DNA from: Rhizobium ecuadorense
GTDB lineage: Bacteria > Pseudomonadota > Alphaproteobacteria > Rhizobiales > Rhizobiaceae
NCBI RefSeq assembly: GCF_001187535.1
Contig: NZ_LFIO01000981.1
Span: 1-35,729, forward strand
Length of the DNA stretch: 35,729 nucleotides
Reading direction: 5' to 3'
Below are positions 16,307 through 22,995 of the stretch, in pieces. Under the pieces are notes generated by a model. It was given only the letters and a program-made list of their open reading frames with translations. It searched no databases and was not told the origin of the DNA. How positions within the stretch are numbered: the stretch's first letter is position 1; every line of letters begins with the position of its first letter. Position numbers and translations under genes: made by a program.

Positions 16307-16705
16307 ATGCTCTCCAAGCTTATCGTCTCTGCGGCAACTGCTGCGACCCTCATGTCCGGCGTCGCATTCGCCCAGTCATCGACCGTCAATGGCGCGGCCG
16401 GCGGCGCAGTCACCGGGGCGATCGTCGGCGGTCCCGTCGGCGCTGCTGTCGGCGGTGTTGCCGGCGCTGTCGTCGGCACCGCGATCGATCCGCCGCCGCA
16501 AAAGGTGGTCACCTATGTCCGCGAGGCTCCGGCACCTTCGGCGCGCGTGGTCGTAAAGGAGAAGGTTGTCGTCGGGCAGCCGCTGCCGGAAACGGTCGTG
16601 GTAACGCCTATTCCGGATGATCCGACCTATGCCTACGCGGTGGTCAACGATGAACGTGTCATCGTCGAGCCGTCGTCCCGCAAGGTAATCCAGGTCATCA
16701 AGTGA
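16307..16705 (+). CDS. DUF1236 exported protein with glycine zipper
   Basis: A 132-residue exported protein of unknown function, common in rhizobia. The signal peptide is about residues 1-22 (ending GVAFA-QS). A glycine-zipper segment follows at about 27-60 (GAAGGAVTGAIVGGPVGAAVGG, continuing in the same style), able to associate with or span membranes. The C-terminal DUF1236 module has paired Val-rich strands and the terminal YAVVNDERVIVEPSSRKVIQV pattern. AGAAGGAGG is placed 6 nt before the ATG. An EcfG-like promoter is upstream, and a stable hairpin follows the stop at 16717-16735. It is the first of a run of envelope genes on this strand. Confidence 0.85.
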   Translation: MLSKLIVSAATAATLMSGVAFAQSSTVNGAAGGAVTGAIVGGPVGAAVGGVAGAVVGTAIDPPPQKVVTYVREAPAPSARVVVKEKVVVGQPLPETVVVTPIPDDPTYAYAVVNDERVIVEPSSRKVIQVIK

Positions 16706-16716
16706 CCTGATGCCCA

Positions 16717-16735
16717 ACGCGGCCCCCCGCCGCGT
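16717..16735 (+). terminator. short GC hairpin after the DUF1236 gene
   Basis: ACGCGGC and GCCGCGT form a perfect 7-bp stem around a CCCCC loop, 12 nt after the stop at 16705, followed by CTTACTT. The T content is low for a classical intrinsic terminator, so it may only pause or protect the message. Confidence 0.45.
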
Positions 16736-16763
16736 CTTACTTCACAAATCGTCATTTACATCA

Positions 16764-16796
16764 GCCGCACGACGGACGGCAGCGTCGTCGTGCGGC
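16764..16796 (+). promoter_or_regulatory. strong inverted repeat in the leader of the second DUF1236 gene
   Basis: GCCGCACGACG and CGTCGTGCGGC form a perfect 11-bp stem with an 11-nt loop, ending 19 nt before the ATG at 16816. There is no T-run after it. It could be a protein operator or an mRNA structure limiting access to the weak ribosome site. Confidence 0.5.
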
Positions 16797-16815
16797 CAAA
16801 ATCAGTGAGATTGTT

Positions 16816-17640
16816 ATGAAGAGCAAGACACTCGCCGTTCTGATGACGGCACTCTCGATCGGCGTTTCTCCGGTCGGCATGATGTCTGCCTCGGCGCAGG
16901 ATGCGCCCATCCTTCCCAAGAAGGGGACCGCGCAGAGCGGCCAGCCTAGCGACGGTGCGGCACAGCAGCCGGACGCGGGCGGTGCTGCTTCGGGCGGCGC
17001 AGGCGCATCGACCGGCCAGGGCACGCAGCAGCCTTCGGACTCCGATGGAAGCTCGTCGGGTGCATCCTCGGAAACCACTGAGCCTGGCGCCAAGACACAG
17101 TCCGGCGCTAAGACGCAGTCCGGAAGCTCGGACAGTTCGACGACGCAGAAGTCGGGGCAGTCCGCGACGGAAGGCCAGAAGCCTGCCGGCAGCCAGGAGG
17201 GGACCTCGACCGGCACCTCGAACAGTTCTGGCGAAACACAAAAATCCGGCGATGCCGCGACGTCCTCCGGCGGCTCGACCGAAACTCAGTCGAACAGCAA
17301 GACGAACGTCGAGAACAACAATACCTCGGTCGACGCCAACACCAAAAACACCACCAAGACCGAGACGAACAACACGACCAACGTCAACATCTCTGTGGAG
17401 CAACAGACGGAAATCCGGACTGTCGTAAAGGAGGTTCATGTCGAGCCGGTGCGGGACGTGGACTTCACGGTCTCGGTTGGCACCACCATTCCGAAGAAGA
17501 TCAGGTTGGAGCCGCTGCCGCCGCGGATCGTGGAGATCGTTCCGCAATACAAGGCCTATCGTTTCTTCATCCTCGCCGACGGCCGGATCGTCATCGTCGA
17601 TCCTTCGGCGTTCACGATCGTCTACATCATCACGGCATAG
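16816..17640 (+). CDS. exported Ser/Gln/Thr-rich protein with C-terminal DUF1236-like domain
   Basis: A 274-residue exported protein. The signal peptide is residues 1 to about 27 (ending SASA-QD). Residues 30-195 are low complexity, rich in Ser, Gly, Gln, Thr and later Asn (for example GAKTQSGAKTQSGSS). The C-terminal 75 residues resemble DUF1236: VKEVHVEPVRDVDFTVSVG, then PPRIVEIVPQYKAYRFFI and DGRIVIVDP. It is a longer paralogue of the gene just upstream, with a disordered spacer replacing the glycine zipper. The long flexible spacer suggests a surface- or peptidoglycan-spanning role. The ribosome site is weak and a strong hairpin precedes the start. Confidence 0.8.
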   Translation: MKSKTLAVLMTALSIGVSPVGMMSASAQDAPILPKKGTAQSGQPSDGAAQQPDAGGAASGGAGASTGQGTQQPSDSDGSSSGASSETTEPGAKTQSGAKTQSGSSDSSTTQKSGQSATEGQKPAGSQEGTSTGTSNSSGETQKSGDAATSSGGSTETQSNSKTNVENNNTSVDANTKNTTKTETNNTTNVNISVEQQTEIRTVVKEVHVEPVRDVDFTVSVGTTIPKKIRLEPLPPRIVEIVPQYKAYRFFILADGRIVIVDPSAFTIVYIITA

Positions 17641-17649
17641 CAGCCGGCG

Positions 17650-17672
17650 CCCGGCGGCCTTGCGCCGCCGGG
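17650..17672 (+). other. perfect 9-bp GC hairpin between genes
   Basis: CCCGGCGGC and GCCGCCGGG pair around CTTGC in the 46-nt gap between the DUF1236-like gene and the 55-residue membrane protein. There is no T-run. It probably acts as an RNA processing or stability element, or as a weak terminator separating expression levels. Confidence 0.5.
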
Positions 17673-17686
17673 ACGAGGAGAGGAAC

Positions 17687-17854
17687 ATGATCTATTCCGA
17701 ACAGAAATCCCCTGGTCTGGCCCTGCCGCTCGTCGCCATTCTGCTGGCGATCGCCGGTATCCTCGCCGTGCTAGTCGCCACCGGCGGCCGGCACGGCGGC
17801 ACGGCCGGCCGCGTCTGGGTTCCACAGGCGCAACAGCAGGGGGCGGGGCAATGA
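17687..17854 (+). CDS. small single-span membrane protein
   Basis: A 55-residue protein. A single hydrophobic helix at about residues 11-31 (LALPLVAILLAIAGILAVLVA) is followed by a short Gly/Gln-rich basic tail. The ribosome site GAGGAGAGGA is about 4 nt before ATG at 17687. Its stop overlaps the start of the BA14K gene (ATGA at 17851-17854), so the two are translationally coupled. The function is unknown; it may assist or anchor its coupled partner. Confidence 0.7.
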   Translation: MIYSEQKSPGLALPLVAILLAIAGILAVLVATGGRHGGTAGRVWVPQAQQQGAGQ

Positions 17855-18432
17855 ACGGCCTCGCCTCCGTCGCCTTCGGCATCGTCAGCTCGGTGGGTGC
17901 CTGCATAGCTGCCGCATCTGTTACTTCGCACGTCGTGGCGGATACCGAAGCCCATGCCTTGCAAGATGTTGCGGAGCCGGATCTCTGGACGACGGGGCCG
18001 ATGAAAATCGACCCTCGGCAGCAGCGTTATGAACGGATTGCGCCCGTCTATTCCAGTTATGTCACCGAGGCGCCGGCCGTCATGACGGCAAGGGCGAAAC
18101 CGGAACCCGCTGGCCCGTCGACCGAACGCCTGGGGCCGCAACCAAAATTTCCGGCCGAACACCTTGCCTGGTGCGCTGAGCGTTACCGCTCCTTCGATCC
18201 TGCGACCAACAGCTATCGATCCTATAGCGGGGAGATCCGCGCCTGCTCTTCGCCGCACCAGCCTGATGCCGCCGACGCCGACGATGGCGCGAGCACGAAA
18301 GTGAATGCACAGGCGGCGGCCTGGTGTGCCGCTCGCTACAGGTCGTATCGGCCTGAGGATAATACATATCAGCCGTGGGACGGCCCGCGGCGCGGCTGCG
18401 ACGCGCCGGTGATCGTGGCGACGAGCAATTGA
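17851..18432 (+). CDS. protein with two BA14K-type repeats
   Basis: A 193-residue exported or membrane-tethered protein. The N-terminal hydrophobic segment (about residues 4-30) acts as a signal or anchor. Two copies of a BA14K-like module are present at about residues 105-135 and 156-186. Each has WCAxRYRS, a P-x-x-N-x-Y turn and a second Cys about 25 residues after the first (AWCAERYRSFDPATNSY and AWCAARYRSYRPEDNTY). The founding BA14K protein is a Brucella surface antigen with lectin-like activity, so carbohydrate or envelope binding is the likely role. The duplication and paired cysteines suggest two disulfide-closed units. It is coupled to the small membrane protein upstream. Confidence 0.85.
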   Translation: MNGLASVAFGIVSSVGACIAAASVTSHVVADTEAHALQDVAEPDLWTTGPMKIDPRQQRYERIAPVYSSYVTEAPAVMTARAKPEPAGPSTERLGPQPKFPAEHLAWCAERYRSFDPATNSYRSYSGEIRACSSPHQPDAADADDGASTKVNAQAAAWCAARYRSYRPEDNTYQPWDGPRRGCDAPVIVATSN

Positions 18433-18524
18433 TCGTCGCCGGGGCGAACCGATGTCGGACCTAAGTCCGTGTTGCAAACGCTACGGTTGTGATATCGGTT
18501 GTATTGAGGGCGGAGATCAGGGGA

Positions 18525-18839
18525 ATGGCGACGACGCTGGTAACGGAAATCCAGAGGGCGCAGGCAAGGCTCCGGTCGCTGAGCAGGGCGGACCGGAGCG
18601 CCCTTATCATCCGCATTCTGCGCGAGCTGCAAACACATCGGCATGAGGTTCTCGGCCATGTGCCGGCCGACCGCTGCGTCTGGATCGACAGGCTCATTGC
18701 CTCGGTTTCCTCGACGATAGCTGAGATCACCGGCATGCCCGACGCCGAATTCAATCGTGTCTTGAACGAATTCGAAAAGCTTATGGCGACGCTGCATAAT
18801 ATTTCGCATGCGGAGCAGCAATTGAAGACAATTCACTGA
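18525..18839 (+). CDS. hypothetical cytosolic helical protein
   Basis: A 104-residue protein with no recognised family. It is mostly predicted helix: TEIQRAQARLRSLSRADRS, then IIRILRELQTHRHEVLGHV and DRLIASVSSTIAEIT. No signal peptide or membrane segment is seen. The ATG at 18525 is preceded by GGAGATCAGGGGA; an upstream in-frame start at 18489 lacks a ribosome site. It stands about 90 nt after the BA14K gene and is followed by the HARP-like gene. No function can be assigned. Confidence 0.6.
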   Translation: MATTLVTEIQRAQARLRSLSRADRSALIIRILRELQTHRHEVLGHVPADRCVWIDRLIASVSSTIAEITGMPDAEFNRVLNEFEKLMATLHNISHAEQQLKTIH

Positions 18840-18936
18840 CGGGGAATTGCCCGCGGCTTATCGTGCCCGCGTGCAAATTGAGCGCTTCGGCCCGACCCAC
18901 TGGAAACCGATCCCTTCGCGCAAGCGTTCTTCTTCC

Positions 18937-19821
18937 ATGACCGAAACGAAATCCCCGACCGATCGTGACGAGGCGTTGTCCAGCGATGACGACCCCAAGC
19001 CGGGCGCCGACGTTTCCTTTCCTTACGACAGGATGACTGTCGAGCAGTTCCGAAAGCGTTTCCCTCGTGCCCGCTGGAGCGACGCCCGCAAGGCTTGGTT
19101 CGTTCCCGGCCGCACGGCGCCCCGCCGCATCGGGAGATGGCTTGCCGAGCTGGAGGCCGAAGCCGACGCCCATGCGGATGCGAAGGGACGCGACGCCTTC
19201 GTCTTCGAGCCGATCGACAGTCCCTATCTTCAACTCGGCAAGGCAGGCTTTCGGATCCGCACGCCATACTCGAAAACCGTTGTCGACGAACTGCGTGAAG
19301 TGCCGTTTTCCCGGTGGGACGGCGATCTCAAGCTATGGCACGTTCCCTTCCGATCCTATGAGGACCTCAGACACAGATGGCCCGCTATCGAAGCGGCAGC
19401 GCGGCGAAACGAGCCGGAGGAGAGACAGCGCCGCGCCGTGGAGCGAAAGGGGACCGAACAGGAGATGCGCAGAAAGCTGCGCTCGGCGGAACGAAAGCGC
19501 CATCGCTACCCGCTGCCCGGCGACGATCTGCCGCCGATCGGAAGACCGGTCGCCGTCTCCTATGGCATTGTCGTCTTTACCGAGATCACCGGCGAACTGG
19601 CCGACCCGGGTGTCGTGGCGGACTACTATCCCGGCGTGACCGAGGATCGCGTCTGGGGATCTTGGCGGGTGCCGACACTCGAAGAACTCGTCCGCACTTG
19701 GCCTGCGAAAACGCCTCCGGCTGAGGACGCCAGGTGGTGGCTGCCGACGATCGAGGAACTGAGGCCGGCGCGCCGCGCGGCAAGATCGCGCGAAGCCAGG
19801 AGGCGCGCGAAGGCGCTGTGA
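18937..19821 (+). CDS. protein with two HARP-like segments
   Basis: A 294-residue basic protein of unknown function. Two segments resemble the HARP domain of SMARCAL1-type annealing helicases. One is at about residues 20-70 (FPYDRMTVEQFRKRFPRARW, then KAWFVPG). The other is at about 100-145 (FRIRTPYSKTVVDELREVPF, then SRWDGDLKLWHVPF and YEDLRHRW). Both keep the basic/aromatic 'F..ip.arWd...k.W.vPl..y' pattern. A charged coiled stretch (about 150-190) and a C-terminal part with two W-x-x-PTxEEL units follow. No helicase or nuclease domain accompanies it, which is unusual. The start is uncertain: ATG 18937 has a poor ribosome site, and an in-frame TTG at 18847 follows GGGGAA. Confidence 0.6.
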   Translation: MTETKSPTDRDEALSSDDDPKPGADVSFPYDRMTVEQFRKRFPRARWSDARKAWFVPGRTAPRRIGRWLAELEAEADAHADAKGRDAFVFEPIDSPYLQLGKAGFRIRTPYSKTVVDELREVPFSRWDGDLKLWHVPFRSYEDLRHRWPAIEAAARRNEPEERQRRAVERKGTEQEMRRKLRSAERKRHRYPLPGDDLPPIGRPVAVSYGIVVFTEITGELADPGVVADYYPGVTEDRVWGSWRVPTLEELVRTWPAKTPPAEDARWWLPTIEELRPARRAARSREARRRAKAL

Positions 19822-19907
19822 TCTGGAGAGGGGCTGAAGCGACTAAGTCTAAAGTCCGAGTATCGTTGCGCAATGGAACAAGTTTCGGCAATGGCCATTT
19901 GTCGTCT

Positions 19908-20900
19908 ATGAAAACAGCCCTGCCGATGTCGCTTCTCGCTCTGATCTTCTCCGTTGGCGATGCCGCCGCGGCAGAACTCAAAGCCGATGCAATCAACAAT
20001 GCTTCGATTGCTTCAATCAAGACAGAAAAGCGCTCGTCCGAAGATCCGGACCCGGCAATCGTCCGCCTTCAGGTCCTGCTCGACCGTGCCGGCGCCTCTC
20101 CGGGCGTCATCGACGGGCTCGCCGGCGAGAATGTCAGCAAGGCGGTCGCCGGCTTCGAGGCGATGAATAACCTTCCCGTCGATGGCAGGCCGGATGCGGA
20201 GGTCGTTTCCCGTTTGGAAGGCGATGCGCCGATCGTCGAGAGCTATGTGGTTTCGGCGGAGGATGCCAAGGGCCTCGTCGACAAGATACCCGAGGATTAT
20301 GGCGAGAAGGCCAAGATGCAGAGCTTGGGATATACCAGCGTTGCCGAAAAGCTTTCCGAGCGGTTTCACATGGGCATCGATCTCGTCAAGGCGCTCAACC
20401 CGGCTTCGCCGTTTGCTCCAGGCGATACGGTGTGGGTGGTGAACCCCGGTCCCCCAAGGGAAGGCAAGGTCAAGAAGATCGAGGCCGACGGGAAGACGGG
20501 GCAGGTTCTGGCCTATGCCGAGGACGGAGCGCTGCTGGCCGTCTATCCCGCGACGATCGGCAGTAAAGACAATCCGTCGCCGTCGGGAAAACACAAGGTC
20601 AAGGGCGTCGCCAGGATGCCGGTCTACCGCTATGACCCGAAGCTGAACTTCAAGCAGGGAAAGAACGACAAGGTCCTGACCATCCCGAAAGGCCCGAATG
20701 GCCCGGTCGGCACCGTCTGGATCGACCTGACGGAGCCGACCTATGGCATCCACGGCACACCGGAGCCGAAGCTCATCGACAAGGTCGGCTCGCATGGCTG
20801 CGTGCGGCTGACGAACTGGGACGCCGAAGAGCTTGCCGGCATGGTGAAGCCGGGCGTCCTCGTTGATTTCGTCGATCGCAGTCCCGCCGCTCCGAAGTGA
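19908..20900 (+). CDS. L,D-transpeptidase with peptidoglycan-binding domain
   Basis: A 330-residue exported enzyme forming 3-3 peptidoglycan crosslinks or attaching proteins to peptidoglycan. The signal peptide is about residues 1-22 (ending AAA-EL). A PG_binding_1-like domain covers about 48-105 (VRLQVLLDRAGASPGVIDG, then a VAGFE...LPVDGRPD pattern). A LysM-like segment follows at about 142-180, and the YkuD catalytic domain at about 198-325. The active site shows His282 in YGIHGT and the nucleophile Cys298 in SHGCVRL. The ATG at 19908 is chosen because the signal peptide starts there; longer in-frame extensions are not plausible leaders. The gene ends 44 nt before the convergent phhA. Confidence 0.9.
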   Translation: MKTALPMSLLALIFSVGDAAAAELKADAINNASIASIKTEKRSSEDPDPAIVRLQVLLDRAGASPGVIDGLAGENVSKAVAGFEAMNNLPVDGRPDAEVVSRLEGDAPIVESYVVSAEDAKGLVDKIPEDYGEKAKMQSLGYTSVAEKLSERFHMGIDLVKALNPASPFAPGDTVWVVNPGPPREGKVKKIEADGKTGQVLAYAEDGALLAVYPATIGSKDNPSPSGKHKVKGVARMPVYRYDPKLNFKQGKNDKVLTIPKGPNGPVGTVWIDLTEPTYGIHGTPEPKLIDKVGSHGCVRLTNWDAEELAGMVKPGVLVDFVDRSPAAPK

Positions 20901-20944
20901 GACGCGGCATCTCGCAATTCCACACTTCCCCGTCAAATCAGGGG

Positions 20945-21736
20945 CTACGAGGCCTTGGCTTCGAAAGCGGGGGCGAAATCACCCAGCGATTTCGCCTTGA
21001 GGATCATGCCGCCGATATCTTGCTCCACGATCGCTTCCAGATCGGCAAAGCTGTCGATGACGTAATAGATCGGCTGGAGGATATCGATGCGGTAGGGGGT
21101 CCTGAGAACGCTCATGAGATCGAACGGCCGGAATTCGCATGCCGTGCCTTCGGTTGCCGCCTTGGCTTCGCTCGGCGACGAGACGATGCCGGCGCCGAAG
21201 CAGCGGCGGCCTTGCGGCGTGTTGATCAGGCCGAATTCGACGGTGAACCAGAAGATCCGGAACAGATGCCAGGAATAGCCTTTGCCGAGGCGGACGGCGG
21301 CTTCGCCGAAATGCCTGACGAAATTGGCATAGCTCTGGTTGGTCAGCAGCGGGCAATGGCCGAAGACCTCGTGGAACAGGTCCGGTTCCTCGATATAGTC
21401 GATATGCTCGCGGCGGCGCAGGAAGGTTGCCAGCGGGAATTTGCCTTGCGACAGAAGCTCGTAAAAGCGTGAGGGCGGGATCAGCGCCGGCACGCCTTCG
21501 ACGCCGAAGCCGGTGGTTTCGTGCAGGCGTCTGTCCACGTCGAGAAGCTGAGGTACTTTCTCCGGCTTGAGCCCCAGCAGATCGACGCCATCCAGATATT
21601 CCTGGCAGGCCGTGCCGGCCAATATCTTCATCTGACGCCGGTAGAGCTCGCCCCAGATCGCATCTTCCTCTGGGCCGTAGTCATAGAGACCGTCCGGGCC
21701 GGGCAGTTTCGCGGTGTAGCTGCTTTCTTTGGTCAT
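20945..21736 (-). CDS. phhA: phenylalanine 4-monooxygenase
   Basis: A 263-residue, single-domain bacterial phenylalanine hydroxylase. It converts Phe to Tyr with tetrahydropterin, O2 and non-haem iron. The iron ligands are visible as His122 and His127 in PDLFHEVFGHCPLL and Glu167 in FWFTVEFGL. The length fits the bacterial enzymes (about 260-300). The ATG at 21736 has GGGAGG 10 nt upstream; the frame extends to 21826 without need. It is divergent from an Lrp/AsnC gene, with a palindromic operator between them. No pterin-carbinolamine dehydratase gene is adjacent. Its product feeds the tyrosine operon 1.2 kb away. Confidence 0.95.
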   Translation of the reverse strand: MTKESSYTAKLPGPDGLYDYGPEEDAIWGELYRRQMKILAGTACQEYLDGVDLLGLKPEKVPQLLDVDRRLHETTGFGVEGVPALIPPSRFYELLSQGKFPLATFLRRREHIDYIEEPDLFHEVFGHCPLLTNQSYANFVRHFGEAAVRLGKGYSWHLFRIFWFTVEFGLINTPQGRRCFGAGIVSSPSEAKAATEGTACEFRPFDLMSVLRTPYRIDILQPIYYVIDSFADLEAIVEQDIGGMILKAKSLGDFAPAFEAKAS

Positions 21737-21828
21737 CGGCACTGATCCTCCCAGGAATGGCGCTATGTCTGCGATTATGCTCCGGGGCGGGCGGATTTTC
21801 TTTTCTTTTGTGCCGCTCCCCGTCATAA

Positions 21829-21850
21829 TGATGAAAAATATTCTCCATCA
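21829..21850. promoter_or_regulatory. imperfect palindrome, probable Lrp/AsnC operator
   Basis: A 22-bp element beginning TGATG and ending CATCA, centred on AATATT; 18 of 22 positions agree with their reverse complement. It lies 11 nt before the start of the Lrp/AsnC gene and 93 nt before phhA. An AT-rich dyad in a divergent Lrp promoter fits the known operator style and suggests autoregulation plus control of phhA. Confidence 0.6.
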
Positions 21851-21861
21851 AGAGGGCGAAA

Positions 21862-22323
21862 ATGAAAGAAACTGGGAACTTTCGCCGCACCCTTCTGCAG
21901 CTCATACAGGCCGACGGCAGCCTGTCGCTGGCGGATCTGGCTGAGAAGGCCGGCATGTCGCAGAGTTCGGCCTGGCGGAAGATCCAGGAACTGGAAGCTG
22001 ACGGCGTCATCCGCAAGCGCGTGACGCTACTCGACCCCGGCAAACTCGATCTCAAACTCTGCGTGATCGCCCATGTCACGCTGGAGGATCACCACGAAGA
22101 GGCGGTCGCCTCCTTCGCGTCGGTGGTGCTGGAGCGGCCGGAGATCATGGAGTGCTACGCCTTGTCAGGCGCTTTCGATTATATGCTGAAGATCCGGGCG
22201 AAGGACGTGGAAAGCTACGAAGCCTTCATGACCCGCTACCTCATGCGCAACCCGCATGTGCGCACGGTGGTCTCGAGCTTCGTGCTGCGCGAGCTGAAAT
22301 TCTCGACCGAACTGCCGCTCTGA
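21862..22323 (+). CDS. Lrp/AsnC-family transcriptional regulator (phhA-linked)
   Basis: A 153-residue regulator. The N-terminal winged helix-turn-helix is about residues 5-55 (LLQLIQADGSLSLADLAEKA, then SQSSAWRKIQELEADGVI). The RAM effector/oligomerisation domain is about 65-145 (VIAHVTLEDHHEEAV, then ERPEIMECYALSGAFDYMLKIRA). Such proteins bind amino acids and form octamers. Its divergence from phhA, with a palindrome next to its own start, makes it the likely Phe/Tyr-responsive regulator of phhA, comparable in position to regulators of aromatic amino acid catabolism elsewhere. Whether it activates or represses cannot be read from the sequence. Confidence 0.92.
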   Translation: MKETGNFRRTLLQLIQADGSLSLADLAEKAGMSQSSAWRKIQELEADGVIRKRVTLLDPGKLDLKLCVIAHVTLEDHHEEAVASFASVVLERPEIMECYALSGAFDYMLKIRAKDVESYEAFMTRYLMRNPHVRTVVSSFVLRELKFSTELPL

Positions 22324-22326
22324 CGC

Positions 22327-22358
22327 CTGTCGCCAAGTAAATCGCCAATCGGTGACAG
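22327..22358. terminator. possible shared hairpin between convergent Lrp genes
   Basis: CTGTCGCC pairs with GGTGACAG (8 bp with one G-U) around a 16-nt loop, in the 42-nt gap between the two convergent Lrp/AsnC genes. There is no T-run in either direction. It is a weak bidirectional terminator candidate. Confidence 0.3.
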
Positions 22359-22365
22359 CGGGAGG

Positions 22366-22866
22366 TCATCGCGCGCTGTCGCCGTGCCAGCTGCCCGGCA
22401 TGCGCACCGGAAAGCCCTCGAAGGTTTTCAGTGTGTCGAGCACGATCGAGGTCTTCACGTGCTGCACAGACTCGTGCGGCAACAGAACGTCGTTGACGAA
22501 CTTCGAGAGGTCGGCGAGCCCGCGGGTCGCCACCTTCAGATGGTAGTCCATTTCACCGGTCAGCGCATAGGCTTCGAGAACCTCCGGCAGTCCGTTGATC
22601 AGTTGGGAGAAACGCTGGGCATTGTCTCTGTTGTGGGTCGCAAGCGTCACGGAAATGACCACCAGCATATCCAGGCCCAGCTTTTCCCGGTCGAGATAGG
22701 CCCGGTAGCTGCGGATATAGCCTTCCGCCTCCAGCCGCGTGCGCCGGCGCGAGCATTGCGAGGGTGAAAGTGCGATCCGATCACCCAGTTCGTTATTCGT
22801 CAGCCTGCCGTCCTTTTGCAGTTCCTGCAGCAGCCGCAAATCCAATTTGTCGATCTGTTCATCCAT
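22366..22866 (-). CDS. Lrp/AsnC-family transcriptional regulator (hpd-linked)
   Basis: A 166-residue regulator with helix-turn-helix at about residues 4-55 (LDLRLLQELQKDGRLTNNEL, then SPSQCSRRRTRLEAEGYI) and RAM domain at about 68-150 (ISVTLATHNRDNAQRF, then PEVLEAYALTGEMDYHLKVA). The ATG at 22866 has GGAG 11 nt upstream; the frame extends 7 codons further without a ribosome site. It is divergent from hpd, so it probably controls the homogentisate operon, likely in response to tyrosine or an intermediate. It differs clearly from the phhA-linked paralogue, so the two are not a recent duplication. Confidence 0.92.
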   Translation of the reverse strand: MDEQIDKLDLRLLQELQKDGRLTNNELGDRIALSPSQCSRRRTRLEAEGYIRSYRAYLDREKLGLDMLVVISVTLATHNRDNAQRFSQLINGLPEVLEAYALTGEMDYHLKVATRGLADLSKFVNDVLLPHESVQHVKTSIVLDTLKTFEGFPVRMPGSWHGDSAR

Positions 22867-22897
22867 TGCGTAGAATCTCCAAAACACTCACGAAGCG

Positions 22898-22941
22898 TGC
22901 ATAATTTGTTCTAAATGCATGAAGAATGCAAGGATTTTGCA
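22898..22941. promoter_or_regulatory. cluster of TGCAT/ATGCA half-sites between lrp-type gene and hpd
   Basis: TGCAT at 22898, ATGCAT at 22915, ATGCA at 22926 and TGCA at 22938 lie within 44 bp of AT-rich DNA in the divergent promoter region. Repeated half-sites at roughly 11-17 nt spacing suit a multimeric Lrp-type regulator. No operon-specific consensus is known to me, so this is pattern-based. Confidence 0.4.
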
Positions 22942-22995
22942 CGCGTTTTGGGCCACACTTTGCGCAGTTAAACTCCATCTCGTCAGGAGGATAAA

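Noticed and set aside
19875..19899. GGAAC-N16-CATT before the L,D-transpeptidase as an EcfG promoter
   Set aside because: The -10 element is poor and the predicted transcript start would fall almost on the ATG. The evidence is too weak.
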